Shown: positions 25,374 through 33,247 of the stretch, in pieces
Layout of the letters: each line of letters starts with the position of its first letter
Position numbering within the stretch: the stretch's first letter is position 1
Assembly: GCA_964585685.1 (NCBI GenBank)
Contig: CAZPEP010000026.1
Location: 152,334-216,333 of the forward strand
Length of the DNA: 64,000 nt
Source of the DNA: JALHVH01 sp964585685
GTDB taxonomy: Bacteria > Acidobacteriota > Aminicenantia > Aminicenantales > Saccharicenantaceae
Reading direction: 5' to 3'
Made by a program: the position numbers and the translations under genes
Notes under the pieces: model-generated
What the model saw: only the letters and a program-made list of their open reading frames with translations
What the model was told of the DNA's origin: nothing
The model's database searches: none

Positions 25374-25781
25374 ATGCCCGTGAAAAAAGAAACCGCCCAG
25401 CCCAAACTCTTCCAGGACGGCGCCGTGCCGGGCAAACTCGTCTACAAAGTCGCGGAGGTCAGCCGCCTGACCAAGGTCGAGCCGGCGGTCATCGAGGCCT
25501 GGCAACAGGAGTTCCCCTTCCTCCGCGCGGGCAGGACCGCGAGCGGCGAACGCTACTTCCGCCCGAAGGACATCGAGATCATTCGGAGGATCCGCGAGCT
25601 CATCGAGGAAAAATCCCTGACGATGGCCGGGATAAGGCGCCGGATCGAAGAGGAATTCGGCCTGCGGCCGACGGGCCCGATCCACCCCGAAAAGCTCAAG
25701 AAAGCGCTATACGACGTTCGGGACGAGCTCCAGGACATCGTCGTCGCGCTCGACAATAAGGGGAAAAAAGGGGCTGGATAA
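25374..25781 (+). CDS. MerR-type helix-turn-helix regulator
   Basis: A 135-residue protein with an N-terminal MerR winged HTH at about residues 27-93: YKVAEVSRLTKVEPAVIEAW is the helix-turn-helix and GERYFRPKDIEIIRRI the wing and third helix. Residues 105-130 form a short helix likely to mediate dimerisation. No cysteine ligands for metals are present, so the signal is unknown. The ATG at 25374 is preferred; the longer frame from 25287 runs into the rarA promoter region. TTGACG (25332-25337) with a GATAAG 15 bases on could be its promoter. It is followed after 34 bases by a tRNA gene. Confidence 0.8.
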   Translation: MPVKKETAQPKLFQDGAVPGKLVYKVAEVSRLTKVEPAVIEAWQQEFPFLRAGRTASGERYFRPKDIEIIRRIRELIEEKSLTMAGIRRRIEEEFGLRPTGPIHPEKLKKALYDVRDELQDIVVALDNKGKKGAG

Positions 25782-25796
25782 TCTTCCCGATTCTGC

Positions 25797-25802
25797 TATA
25801 AT
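25797..25802 (+). promoter_or_regulatory. -10 box of tRNA-Pro(GGG)
   Basis: A perfect TATAAT at 25797-25802 lies 13 bases before the mature 5' end of the tRNA. No clear -35 hexamer is seen, since the upstream sequence is the end of the MerR-like gene. Confidence 0.45.
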
Positions 25803-25815
25803 CTCTACCTGTGTT

Positions 25816-25892
25816 CGGGACGTGGCGCAGCCTGGTAGCGCACATGCTTGGGGTGCATGGGGTCGGCGGTTCAAATCCGCCCGTCCCGACCA
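25816..25892 (+). tRNA. tRNA-Pro (anticodon GGG)
   Basis: A complete cloverleaf: acceptor CGGGACG pairs with CGTCCCG, D arm GCGC/GCGC with AGCCTGGTA loop, anticodon stem CATGC/GCATG with loop TTGGGGT (anticodon GGG), T arm GGCGG/CCGCC with TTCAAAT loop. Discriminator A is followed by an encoded CCA. The first base pair C1:G72 and A73 are typical of bacterial tRNA-Pro. Confidence 0.95.
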
Positions 25893-25904
25893 TTATTAGA
25901 TTCC

Positions 25905-25968
25905 CCCATAAATCCCCTTAACCTCCCTTTTATCAAAGGGGGGATGGCGCGGAGAACGGGCACCGTTC
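25905..25968. repeat. Palindromic C/G-run repeat and adjacent hairpin after the tRNA
   Basis: CCTCCCTTT (25922-25930) pairs with AAAGGGGGG (25935-25943, one wobble) around TATC, preceded by runs of CCCC in an AT-rich context; this looks like the short extragenic palindromes scattered in many environmental bacterial genomes. A second hairpin, GAACGG/CCGTTC, lies at 25954-25968. The first could also stop tRNA transcription. Bases 25969-26068 before the cupin gene hold nothing more. Confidence 0.4.
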
Positions 25969-26068
25969 TTGATGAAGGGGCCTGTTCTTGTTGGTGGGCA
26001 GGAATGGGCGGCACCATTTTTGGGCGTGAGCAACGTCGTGAAGGGGCTTTCGCATCCATGGAGGGAAC

Positions 26069-26416
26069 ATGAGCAAGGTCGCAAAGGAATCCGGGGGCAG
26101 GGACCTCCGCGGGAGGGTCTTCGAGCTCAAGGGCATGGTCGATTATCAGGCCGGGTCCGTCGTTAGCCGGGAGGTCATCAGTAAAAAAACAGGGACGGTG
26201 ACGGTCTTCGCCTTCGCCGAAGGCCAGGGGCTCAGCGAGCACACGGCCCCGTTCGACGCGATGGTCGTCGGGCTCGACGGGGAGGCCGAGATCTTCATCG
26301 CCGGCGAGCCGAACCGCGTATCGACGGGCGATATGATCATCATGCCGGCCGGAATCCCCCACGCCCTGAAGACGGCGGGGAACTTCAAGATGCTCCTCGT
26401 CATGATCAAGCAATGA
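26069..26416 (+). CDS. Cupin-domain protein
   Basis: A 115-residue single-domain cupin. The beta-barrel motifs read LSEHTAPFDAMVVGLDGEAEIFIAGE (motif 1, around 58-83, with a single clear His) and GDMIIMPAGIPHALKT (motif 2, around 89-104, with one His). Only part of the usual His2-Glu-His metal set is present, so it may be a binding rather than a catalytic cupin. The ATG at 26069 has GAGGG upstream. The stop overlaps the surE start by 4 bases (ATGA), indicating coupling. Its function is unknown. Confidence 0.8.
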   Translation: MSKVAKESGGRDLRGRVFELKGMVDYQAGSVVSREVISKKTGTVTVFAFAEGQGLSEHTAPFDAMVVGLDGEAEIFIAGEPNRVSTGDMIIMPAGIPHALKTAGNFKMLLVMIKQ

Positions 26417-27282
26417 GCGGCCGGCCCGTCTCCGCCCGCAGGCCGAAGCCCCTTATCCTCCTCACCAACGATGACGGCCATTTCTCCCCCGCCCTCACCG
26501 CCTTGGCGAGACGCCTCCGGCGCGCCGCCGAGGTCCGGATCGTGGCCCCCGACAGGGAGAGGAGCGCTAATTCGCTTTCCCTGACGCTACGCCGCCCCCT
26601 GAGGCTCTTCAGCGTCCGGCCGGGCGTTTTCGCCGTGGATGGAACGCCCGCGGATTGCATCTATCTGGCCCTCAAGAGCCTCCTGCCGCGCCGACCCGAC
26701 CTCATTCTGTCCGGAATGAACCTAGGCCCTAACCTAGGCGAGCAGGACATCGCCTATTCAGGGACGGTGGCCGCCGCCATCCAGGGGACGTTCCTGGGGA
26801 TCCCGAGCGTCGCCGTCTCCCTCATCCCGGACGCTTCAGGGAAATTCGATGTCGGGCCGGCCGCTGAATTCGTCGCGGCCGTCGCCGGGCGCCTGCTCGC
26901 GAAGCGGCTCCCCCCGGGAATCACGCTTAACATCAATATCCCCTCGACTCCGATTAAGGGAGTCCGAATCACCGGCCTCGGCCAGAAGAGGTACGAGCCC
27001 GAGGTCATCGAGAAAAAGGACCCGCGCGGCAGGCTCTATTATTGGATCGGGACGAGCCACCCGACGGGCTCGGGCGACGCGACGAGCGATATCCGCGCCG
27101 TCGCCGAGGGCTTCATATCCATCACGCCCCTACACACCGACCTGACCGACTACGGGATGATGGATCACCCCCGGCTGGGCGCACTTCGATCGTGTTTTCG
27201 CGCCCTCACCGGAGGCCCAGCCCGTCCTCAAAGGCCGCGAAAACCCGCAGGGCGAGGCGGCCGCACCCGGTCGTCAGGTTAG
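26413..27282 (+). CDS. surE: 5'/3'-nucleotidase SurE
   Basis: A 289-residue divalent-metal nucleotidase that dephosphorylates nucleoside monophosphates and short polyphosphates. The metal-binding NDDG is at residues 19-22 (LLTNDDGHFSPAL), followed by VVAPDRERSANS, the DGTPADCIYLAL block and SGMNLGPNLGEQDIAYSGTVAAA, all diagnostic. The C-terminal ~35 residues (Arg/Pro/Gly-rich) extend past the usual end. Coupled to the cupin gene; its TAG overlaps the convergent dedA stop in a shared TTAG. Confidence 0.92.
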   Translation: MSGRPVSARRPKPLILLTNDDGHFSPALTALARRLRRAAEVRIVAPDRERSANSLSLTLRRPLRLFSVRPGVFAVDGTPADCIYLALKSLLPRRPDLILSGMNLGPNLGEQDIAYSGTVAAAIQGTFLGIPSVAVSLIPDASGKFDVGPAAEFVAAVAGRLLAKRLPPGITLNINIPSTPIKGVRITGLGQKRYEPEVIEKKDPRGRLYYWIGTSHPTGSGDATSDIRAVAEGFISITPLHTDLTDYGMMDHPRLGALRSCFRALTGGPARPQRPRKPAGRGGRTRSSG

Positions 27283-27935
27283 CGCGTCCCGCCGCGCCGG
27301 CGGTGGCGCAGAAACTCGATCACCCCGGGGATCATTGAAATGAGGATGATCGCAATGATCACGAAGGAGAAGTTTCTCTTGATCACGGGGATGTTGCCGA
27401 AGAAATAGCCGCCGAAAACGAACAGGGCCACCCAGCCCACTCCCCCGATGACGTTGTACGAGAGGAACTTGCCGTAGTTCATTTTCCCGATGCCGGCGAC
27501 GAACGGGGCGAACGTCCGGATGATTGGGACGAACCGGGCGAGGACGATCGTCATGCCCCCGTGCTTCTCGTAAAAGGCGTGGGTCCGGTCAAGGTATTCC
27601 TTCTTAAAGAACCGGCCCCCCTCTTTCCGGAAGACGCTGGGACCGAGCTTCTTCCCGATCCAGTAGTTGATCGTATCCCCGAGGACCGCCGCGACGGCAA
27701 GGGCGAGAAAAACCCACCCGACCTTGAAGAACCGGAACGTCCCCAGGGAGGCGAACGACCCGCAGGCGAAGAGGAGGGAATCCCCGGGCAGGAACGGCGT
27801 GATCACGAGACCAGTCTCGCAGAAGATGACCGCGAACAGGATGACGTAGGTCCAGATCTCGTAGCGGCCGATGAGCAGGCTCAGGTGCTTGTCCAGGTGA
27901 AGGACGATATCGACAAGTTTCAGGATCAGGGGCAT
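27279..27935 (-). CDS. DedA-family membrane protein
   Basis: A 218-residue polytopic protein of the DedA/VTT family. Landmarks: FCETGLVITPFLPGDSLLFACGS near residue 37, a re-entrant segment followed by GDTINYWIGKKLGP near 80, and ARFVPIIRTFAPFVAGIGKMNYGKF near 133 containing the essential Arg of the family. DedA proteins flip or move lipids and polyprenyl phosphates and affect proton motive force. The start at 27935 has TAGGAG upstream; a longer frame is rejected. Its stop overlaps the surE stop on the opposite strand. Confidence 0.88.
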   Translation of the reverse strand: MPLILKLVDIVLHLDKHLSLLIGRYEIWTYVILFAVIFCETGLVITPFLPGDSLLFACGSFASLGTFRFFKVGWVFLALAVAAVLGDTINYWIGKKLGPSVFRKEGGRFFKKEYLDRTHAFYEKHGGMTIVLARFVPIIRTFAPFVAGIGKMNYGKFLSYNVIGGVGWVALFVFGGYFFGNIPVIKRNFSFVIIAIILISMIPGVIEFLRHRRRGGTR

Positions 27936-28057
27936 CGGATCTCCTAGAAGCGATACTATACATTCCTCAAGGACGTTATTCAAGAAGTTAGGCCTGAAGG
28001 GGCGACAGTGATCCCCGTCCCGGGAAATCTGGTAGAATGGGCTGGAGGCATATTTTA

Positions 28058-29056
28058 ATGGGCATCGATAAGGCCGGGCTGATTGAAGAGGCGATCGAGC
28101 GCCTTTCCCCCATCGAGACCGATTGTAGGCTTTGCCCAAGGACGTGCCGCATCGACAGGCGTTCGTCCTCGAGCGGCGTCTGCCGGACGGGGGCCGAAGC
28201 CCGCGTTTCCCACGCCCTCCTCCATTTCGGGGAGGAACCCGTCCTCAGTGGGCACGAGGACTGTTCCCGAACCGTTGACCCGGACGGGCGGGAGACCGGC
28301 GGGTCGGGGACGATTTTTTTCGGCGGCTGCAACCTGAAGTGCTTGTTTTGCCAGAACTACCAACTGAGCTGGCTCGACGAGGGGCCTCCCGTCGGCGACT
28401 CGGCCCTGGCGGCGATGATGTTCGACCTGCAGGTACGCGGCGCGCTGAACATCAACCTCGTCTCCCCCACGCACGTCGTCCTCCCCATCCTGCGGGCGCT
28501 CCGGATCGCAGGGGACCACGGGGGGATTTCGGTTCCCTTGGTCTACAACTCGAACGGATACGACAGCCCCGAAGTCATCGCCGGCCTTGAGGGGATCGTC
28601 GACATCTACCTTCCCGACCTGAAATACGTCTCCCCCGCCCTGTCTAGGAGATACTCGGACGCAACGGATTATTTCGAGAAAGCTTCGGCCGCGCTCCGCG
28701 AGATGTCCGTCCAACAGCCGGTCCTGGAGCTTGACGCGAAAGGCATCGCCCGCAAGGGGCTCATCGTGCGCCACCTGGTCCTCCCCGGTCACGAGGAAGA
28801 CTCTGTCGAGGTCCTGCGTTGGATCCGGGGGCATCTCTCCCCCTATATCGGATTGAGCCTCATGAGCCAGTATCGCCCCTGCTTCAGGGCGCCCGATGAG
28901 ATCTGTCGGGCTGTGACGCCGGAGGAATACCGTCGGGTAGCCGATACGGCCCTCGAGCTCGGGTTCGAGAATCTTTTCCTCCAGCCGGAGCCCTTCGCCC
29001 TGGAGGAGCACCGGGTCCCGGATTTCAAAAAGAAAGATCCCTTCGACTGGAAATAA
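28058..29056 (+). CDS. Radical SAM protein, PflA-like
   Basis: A 332-residue radical S-adenosylmethionine enzyme. The cluster motif CNLKCLFCQNYQ (C-x3-C-x2-C) is near residue 97. An extra N-terminal cysteine set (CRLCPRTC and VCRTG, residues 22-42) resembles the additional cluster region of PflA-like proteins annotated as putative pyruvate formate-lyase activases. YDSPEVIAGL and DLKY blocks in the barrel match that group. The target protein or substrate is unknown and no glycyl-radical enzyme is in the window. A TAGAAT box is at 28033-28038 and GGAGG precedes the ATG. Confidence 0.82.
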   Translation: MGIDKAGLIEEAIERLSPIETDCRLCPRTCRIDRRSSSSGVCRTGAEARVSHALLHFGEEPVLSGHEDCSRTVDPDGRETGGSGTIFFGGCNLKCLFCQNYQLSWLDEGPPVGDSALAAMMFDLQVRGALNINLVSPTHVVLPILRALRIAGDHGGISVPLVYNSNGYDSPEVIAGLEGIVDIYLPDLKYVSPALSRRYSDATDYFEKASAALREMSVQQPVLELDAKGIARKGLIVRHLVLPGHEEDSVEVLRWIRGHLSPYIGLSLMSQYRPCFRAPDEICRAVTPEEYRRVADTALELGFENLFLQPEPFALEEHRVPDFKKKDPFDWK

Positions 29057-29188
29057 GCCCGGATTTCAATACGGGGATCGGATTCCCATGCCTCCGGGAT
29101 ATCCCCTCCCTCCTTCGTGCGGCGATAATTTTACTTTGGGAATCTTTTTGATAAAATCCCAACGCTTGTCAGTGCCTCTCGCTGTTTT

Positions 29189-30013
29189 TCAGGGCGACTT
29201 TGTCGGCGTATAGATCCGCGGCTTGGGAAGGCGATACTCCGGGATTCCACAGGCGATCGCCAGAGCCCTCAACTTCGTCTGGATGATCTGGACGTTTTCC
29301 GGCCCCATGCGCAAGAGGTGTTTCTGGGCTTGGCTCAATCCTTCTAGAGCCGCGTCGGCCATGGCATAGCTCGCGACCTTCTTTTCCAGCACGACGCGGC
29401 CCTCGATGACGGGCGTATTCAGGAGCTCGGCGATGGCCCGGGTCAGGGTGGCATGGAAGTCCTCGTCGGGATACCCGAGCTCCCGGTAGGCCTCCTGGAA
29501 GAGCGGTTTCAGGGAGACGTACAGCCTGGCCGCAGCGCTGGCGTCCAGCGAAATAAAGATGTCGGCCACCGGATCATACCGGTAATAGCTTGAAAGGTCG
29601 ACGATGGACGTCCCGTCCCGCCGGACGGCCTTGAAAACCCCGCGTGGCGCGAAGAAATCGACCTGGGCCCTGGGGCTGAGACCGTTGGCGATGTTGTCGA
29701 CGGCCGCGACGAACTTCCGTATCAGGTCGCGGGTCCGCATCCACCCGGCGAGCCCGGGATGGGACGAAATGTCCCGGGCCAAACTCCTCAGGAGATCGTC
29801 GCTCATGTTGAGTTCGAGCTTCGGCAGGTCGAGCGGTGTGAGCACCCCCGCCCCGGGCCCTTCCGTCGCGGCCGGCACCGAGGCCGCCGGGAGCTTTTCC
29901 AGGGCCGGCCCGGCCGCCGGTCTCCTGGCGACGAGGAGATAAATCCCGACGATCGCGGCGATGGCCAGGATGATGCCGGCGCCGATCCCGAAGACCTTTT
30001 TCGTATCGTCCAT
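29189..30013 (-). CDS. DUF3014-like membrane-anchored protein
   Basis: A 274-residue protein with a cytoplasmic N-terminal tip, one membrane segment at residues 8-28, an Ala/Pro-rich linker to about 60 and a helical periplasmic domain (about 65-260). The domain (DLLRSLARDISSHPGLAGWM, then LIRKFVAAVDNIANGLSP) matches what I remember as DUF3014, a family without known function. It begins 20 bases after pstB1 stops, on the same strand, so it sits where phoU normally occurs in pst operons. A role in phosphate uptake is inferred from position only. Bases 29057-29188 after it hold no clear terminator. Confidence 0.7.
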   Translation of the reverse strand: MDDTKKVFGIGAGIILAIAAIVGIYLLVARRPAAGPALEKLPAASVPAATEGPGAGVLTPLDLPKLELNMSDDLLRSLARDISSHPGLAGWMRTRDLIRKFVAAVDNIANGLSPRAQVDFFAPRGVFKAVRRDGTSIVDLSSYYRYDPVADIFISLDASAAARLYVSLKPLFQEAYRELGYPDEDFHATLTRAIAELLNTPVIEGRVVLEKKVASYAMADAALEGLSQAQKHLLRMGPENVQIIQTKLRALAIACGIPEYRLPKPRIYTPTKSP

Positions 30014-30033
30014 AGCTCCCTCCGTTTCGTGGG

Positions 30034-30786
30034 TCAGCCGAAGCGCCCGGTGATATAGTCTTCCGTCCTCGAGTCCGAGGGATTGGTGAAGATCTTTTTG
30101 GTCTCCCCGAATTCGACGAGCTCCCCCAGGAAGAAGTATCCGGTGAAGTCGGAAACTCGGGCCGCCTGCTGCATGTTGTGGGTCACGATGACGATGGTGT
30201 ACCGCTTCTCCAACTCATACATCAGGTCCTCGATCCTGGCAGTGGCAATCGGGTCGAGGGCCGAACAGGGCTCGTCCATGAGGAGGATCTCGGGTTCGAC
30301 GGCGACGACCCGCGCAATGCACAGCCTCTGTTGCTGTTCTCCGGACAGTTCGAGGGCGTTCCTCCCGAGCCTGTCCTTGAGCTCCTCCCAGAGGTGGACC
30401 GATTCGAGGCTCCGTTCGAGCCGCGCCTGGACCGTCGAGCGGTCCGTAACCCCGTGGACCCTCAGGCCGTAGGTGACATTGTCGAAGATGCTCAGGGGGA
30501 ACGGATTCGGCCGCTGGAAGACCATGCCGACCTTCTTGCGCAGCGCGAGGAGGTCGGTCCCGGGCCGATAGATGTCCTCGCCGTCGACGGCGACCCGTCC
30601 GGTGATCCGGACGCCCTCGATGAGGTCGTTCATCCGGTTCAGGGTCCTGAGAAAGGTCGACTTGCCGCAGCCCGACGGCCCTATCAGGGCCGTGATACGC
30701 TTTTCCTCTATGCTCAGGTCGACGCTCTTGAGGGCCTGGAAATTCCCGTAGAAGAGCGAAAGGTTTCGGACTTCGATGATGCTCAT
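30034..30786 (-). CDS. pstB: Phosphate ABC transporter ATPase PstB (copy 1, LSGEQ signature)
   Basis: A 250-residue ATPase for high-affinity phosphate import. Walker A GPSGCGKST (36-44), Q-loop Gln91 in FQRPNPFP, Walker B LLMDEP (168-173) and switch His203 in VTHNMQQAAR are intact. The signature is LSGEQQQR: Glu150 replaces the second Gly of the canonical LSGGQ. It is exactly colinear with the preceding copy 2, which has the opposite defects. The start is the ATG at 30786, 4 bases after the copy 2 stop. Together they would form one normal and one degenerate ATP site (see findings). Confidence 0.92.
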   Translation of the reverse strand: MSIIEVRNLSLFYGNFQALKSVDLSIEEKRITALIGPSGCGKSTFLRTLNRMNDLIEGVRITGRVAVDGEDIYRPGTDLLALRKKVGMVFQRPNPFPLSIFDNVTYGLRVHGVTDRSTVQARLERSLESVHLWEELKDRLGRNALELSGEQQQRLCIARVVAVEPEILLMDEPCSALDPIATARIEDLMYELEKRYTIVIVTHNMQQAARVSDFTGYFFLGELVEFGETKKIFTNPSDSRTEDYITGRFG

Positions 30787-30790
30787 GAGC

Positions 30791-31543
30791 TTATCCGAAC
30801 CTCCCCCGGAGATAATCGTCGGTCCGCTGGTCGGAGGGGGCCGTGAAGATCCTGTCCGTGTCGCCGACCTCGACGAGCTCCCCGTTAAGGAAGAACGCCG
30901 TCCGGTCAGCGACACGGGCCGCCTGTTTGGTGTTGTTGGTTACGAGGACGATCGTGTACTCAACCTTCAGTCGGCGGAGAGAATCCTCGATCTTTCGAGT
31001 TGATATGGGGTCCAGGCCCGAACTCGGCTCGTCGAGGAGGATGAACTCGGGCTTGAGGGCGAGGACCCGGGCTATGCAGAGCCGCTGCTGTTGCCCGCCG
31101 GACAGCTTGAGAGCCGAGGTGTCCAGCCTGTCCTTGACCTCATCCCAGAGCCCGGCCTTCTCCAAGCAGTCCCGGACGAGGTGGTCGAGATCGGACCGGC
31201 CCCGGCGTCCAAGGAGCCGCGTCCCGAAGGCGACGTTCTCGAAGATCGACCGGGGCAGGGGGATAGGCGTCGCGAAGACCATACCCAGTTTCCGCCTGAG
31301 CTCAGCGACGTTGACGCCCGGACCGTAGATACTCCTCCTATCGATCTCGATGGCCCCCTCGGTCCGCGAGCCACGGACGAGATCGTTCATCCGGTTGAGG
31401 GCGCCAAGGAACGTCGACTTACCGCTCCCCGCCGGTCCGATGACGCTCAGGATCTCCTTCCTGTTGATATCGAGGGTGATCCCCCGGAGGGTTCGGACCG
31501 TCCCGAACCAGTGGCTGAAGTCCCGGAAGGCCGCGGCGATCAT
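30791..31543 (-). CDS. Divergent PstB (copy 2) with degenerate Q-loop and H-loop
   Basis: A 250-residue PstB paralog. Walker A GPAGSGKST (36-44), LSGGQQQR (148-155) and Walker B ILLDEP (168-173) are present. Two residues that couple hydrolysis to the membrane subunits are not: the Q-loop reads FATPIPLP, with Ala91 in place of Gln, and the H-loop reads VTNNTKQ, with Asn203 in place of the switch His. Both were checked at codon level. ATP binding is likely, hydrolysis by its own site doubtful. Its ATG overlaps the pstA stop by 4 bases (ATGA), and pstB1 follows 4 bases after its stop. Confidence 0.88.
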   Translation of the reverse strand: MIAAAFRDFSHWFGTVRTLRGITLDINRKEILSVIGPAGSGKSTFLGALNRMNDLVRGSRTEGAIEIDRRSIYGPGVNVAELRRKLGMVFATPIPLPRSIFENVAFGTRLLGRRGRSDLDHLVRDCLEKAGLWDEVKDRLDTSALKLSGGQQQRLCIARVLALKPEFILLDEPSSGLDPISTRKIEDSLRRLKVEYTIVLVTNNTKQAARVADRTAFFLNGELVEVGDTDRIFTAPSDQRTDDYLRGRFG

Positions 31544-32376
31544 GAATATTTCCTGATGAAGCGTTCCATGAGGTAATAGGTGATGACGTTGATGACGAGG
31601 ATAGCGATGACAAGCACGGCCGCCGTCCCGTAGGCGTTGGGCATCGAGATCCCTTCGCGAGCCAAAATGTAGAAATGGACCGCCATGGTCCGCGACGAGG
31701 AGAAGACGGACGTGGGGATGTGGAGGGCGCTCCCGGCTGTGAAAATGACCGCGGCCGTCTCGCCGATGCTCCGGCCGATGCTCAGGATGACCCCGGTAAC
31801 GATCCCCGGCAGGGCCGCCGGCAGGACGACCCGCGTGACCATCTGCCACCGCGTGCTCCCGAGGGAGAAGCTGACCTGGCGGTAGGTCGCCGGGACGCTC
31901 CGGATGGCCTCCTCGCTCGTCCGGATGATCGTCGGCAGGATCATGAAGGCGAGGGTTAGCCCGCCGCTCAGGATGGACCAGCCGAACCGGAACTTGGTCA
32001 CGAAGAGGATGAACCCGAAGAGGCCGAAGATGATCGAGGGGATTCCGGCCAGGCAGTCGGCCCCGAACCGGATGATCCGTGTGACCCGGTTCTCCCAGGT
32101 GTATTCCGTGAGGAAGATGGCCGTGCCCACCCCGAGCGGGGCCGCGATGAGAACGGCGACGCCCGTCAGGACGATCGTCCCGACAACCGTCGAAAAGATC
32201 CCCCCGGACCGGCCCATATCCACCGGACTCTGGAAGAGGAACGAGAGGTCGAGGACGGGGATCCCCTTCCGGAGGATGAAGACGATGATGAAGAGCAGGA
32301 TAAAGACCGTGATCGCCGTGAACAGCGCCAGGACGGCCCGGACAACGCTCTGCTCTAGCCTGGGGCCGACGCGCAT
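31540..32376 (-). CDS. pstA: Phosphate ABC transporter permease PstA
   Basis: A 278-residue membrane protein with six predicted helices and the MetI-type permease fold. The ATPase-coupling (EAA) loop is RSVPATYRQVSFSLGSTRWQM followed by the conserved GRSIGETAAV near residue 200. The N-terminal periplasmic loop with DMGRSGGIFSTVVGT is typical of PstA. It pairs with PstC as the heterodimeric channel for phosphate. Overlaps the pstB copy 2 start by 4 bases and follows pstC by 4 bases. Confidence 0.93.
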   Translation of the reverse strand: MRVGPRLEQSVVRAVLALFTAITVFILLFIIVFILRKGIPVLDLSFLFQSPVDMGRSGGIFSTVVGTIVLTGVAVLIAAPLGVGTAIFLTEYTWENRVTRIIRFGADCLAGIPSIIFGLFGFILFVTKFRFGWSILSGGLTLAFMILPTIIRTSEEAIRSVPATYRQVSFSLGSTRWQMVTRVVLPAALPGIVTGVILSIGRSIGETAAVIFTAGSALHIPTSVFSSSRTMAVHFYILAREGISMPNAYGTAAVLVIAILVINVITYYLMERFIRKYS

Positions 32377-32380
32377 GGGG

Positions 32381-33238
32381 TTAGGCCTTCCTCCGTGAGG
32401 ATGTCGCGTTGGCGATCGTATTTAGGACCATGATGATAACGAAGAGGATGACCCCGGTCGCGAATAGGGCTTCCCGGTGCTCCCCGCTTGCGTAGCCCAT
32501 CTCCAGGGCAATATTCGAGGTCAGAGTCCGGACGGGCGCGAGAACCGAACCGGGAATGTGGACCGCGTTCCCGGCCACCATGATCACCGCCATGGTCTCG
32601 CCGATAGCCCGACCCATGCCAAGGATAATGCTCGCTACGATTCCAGAGCGGGCGGCCGGGAAGAGGACCATCTTCGTCGTCTGCCACCGGGTCGCTCCCA
32701 GGGCAATCGAGCCTTCCCGGTACGTCGGCGGCACGGCCAGGAGGGAATCGATGGAGATGCTGATGATCGTCGGTAGAATCATGATCCCCAGGATAACCGA
32801 CGCGGCCAAGACCGAAAGGCCAGGCCCTCCGAACGTCTCGCGGATGAATGGAACGAGGATGACGATGCCCATGAAGCCATAGACGACCGAGGGAATGCCC
32901 GCCAGGAGCTCGATCACCGGCTTGACGAGCCGCCGTGTCCTCTTCGTGGAGAACTCGGTTAGGAAGACGGCACAGGAAAGCCCGAGGGGGACGCCGATGA
33001 CGAGGGCCCCAAAGGTTACCATCAGCGAGCCGGCGATCATGGGCAGGAGACCGAAGCTTTTCTCAGAAGGGTACCAGTCCATGCCCGCCAGGAAGCTCTT
33101 GAAGCCGTACTTGAACATGATGGGCGTGCCTTCCATGAAGATGAAGGCGGTGATGACGGCCAGCACGGAGACGGCGGAGAACGCGACCGCGAGCAGGGCC
33201 AGCCGGATCAGACGTTCGTTCCGTTCGAGCCTGTTCAT
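32381..33238 (-). CDS. pstC: Phosphate ABC transporter permease PstC
   Basis: A 285-residue six-helix permease. LLPMIAGSLMVTFGALVIGVP opens the transmembrane domain near residue 64; LLAGIPSVVYGFMG near 110 and the coupling loop with ALGATRWQTTKMVLFPAARSGI leading to GRAIGETMAV near 210 are the PstC hallmarks. Works with PstA. It begins 9 bases downstream of pstS and ends 4 bases before pstA, within a five-gene pst operon. Confidence 0.93.
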   Translation of the reverse strand: MNRLERNERLIRLALLAVAFSAVSVLAVITAFIFMEGTPIMFKYGFKSFLAGMDWYPSEKSFGLLPMIAGSLMVTFGALVIGVPLGLSCAVFLTEFSTKRTRRLVKPVIELLAGIPSVVYGFMGIVILVPFIRETFGGPGLSVLAASVILGIMILPTIISISIDSLLAVPPTYREGSIALGATRWQTTKMVLFPAARSGIVASIILGMGRAIGETMAVIMVAGNAVHIPGSVLAPVRTLTSNIALEMGYASGEHREALFATGVILFVIIMVLNTIANATSSRRKA

Positions 33239-33247
33239 GGCGCCCCG

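Noticed and set aside
29057..29188. Intrinsic terminator between the radical SAM and DUF3014-like genes
   Set aside because: AT-rich with partial inverted repeats (GGGA...TCCC) but no stem longer than about 4 bp before a T-run.
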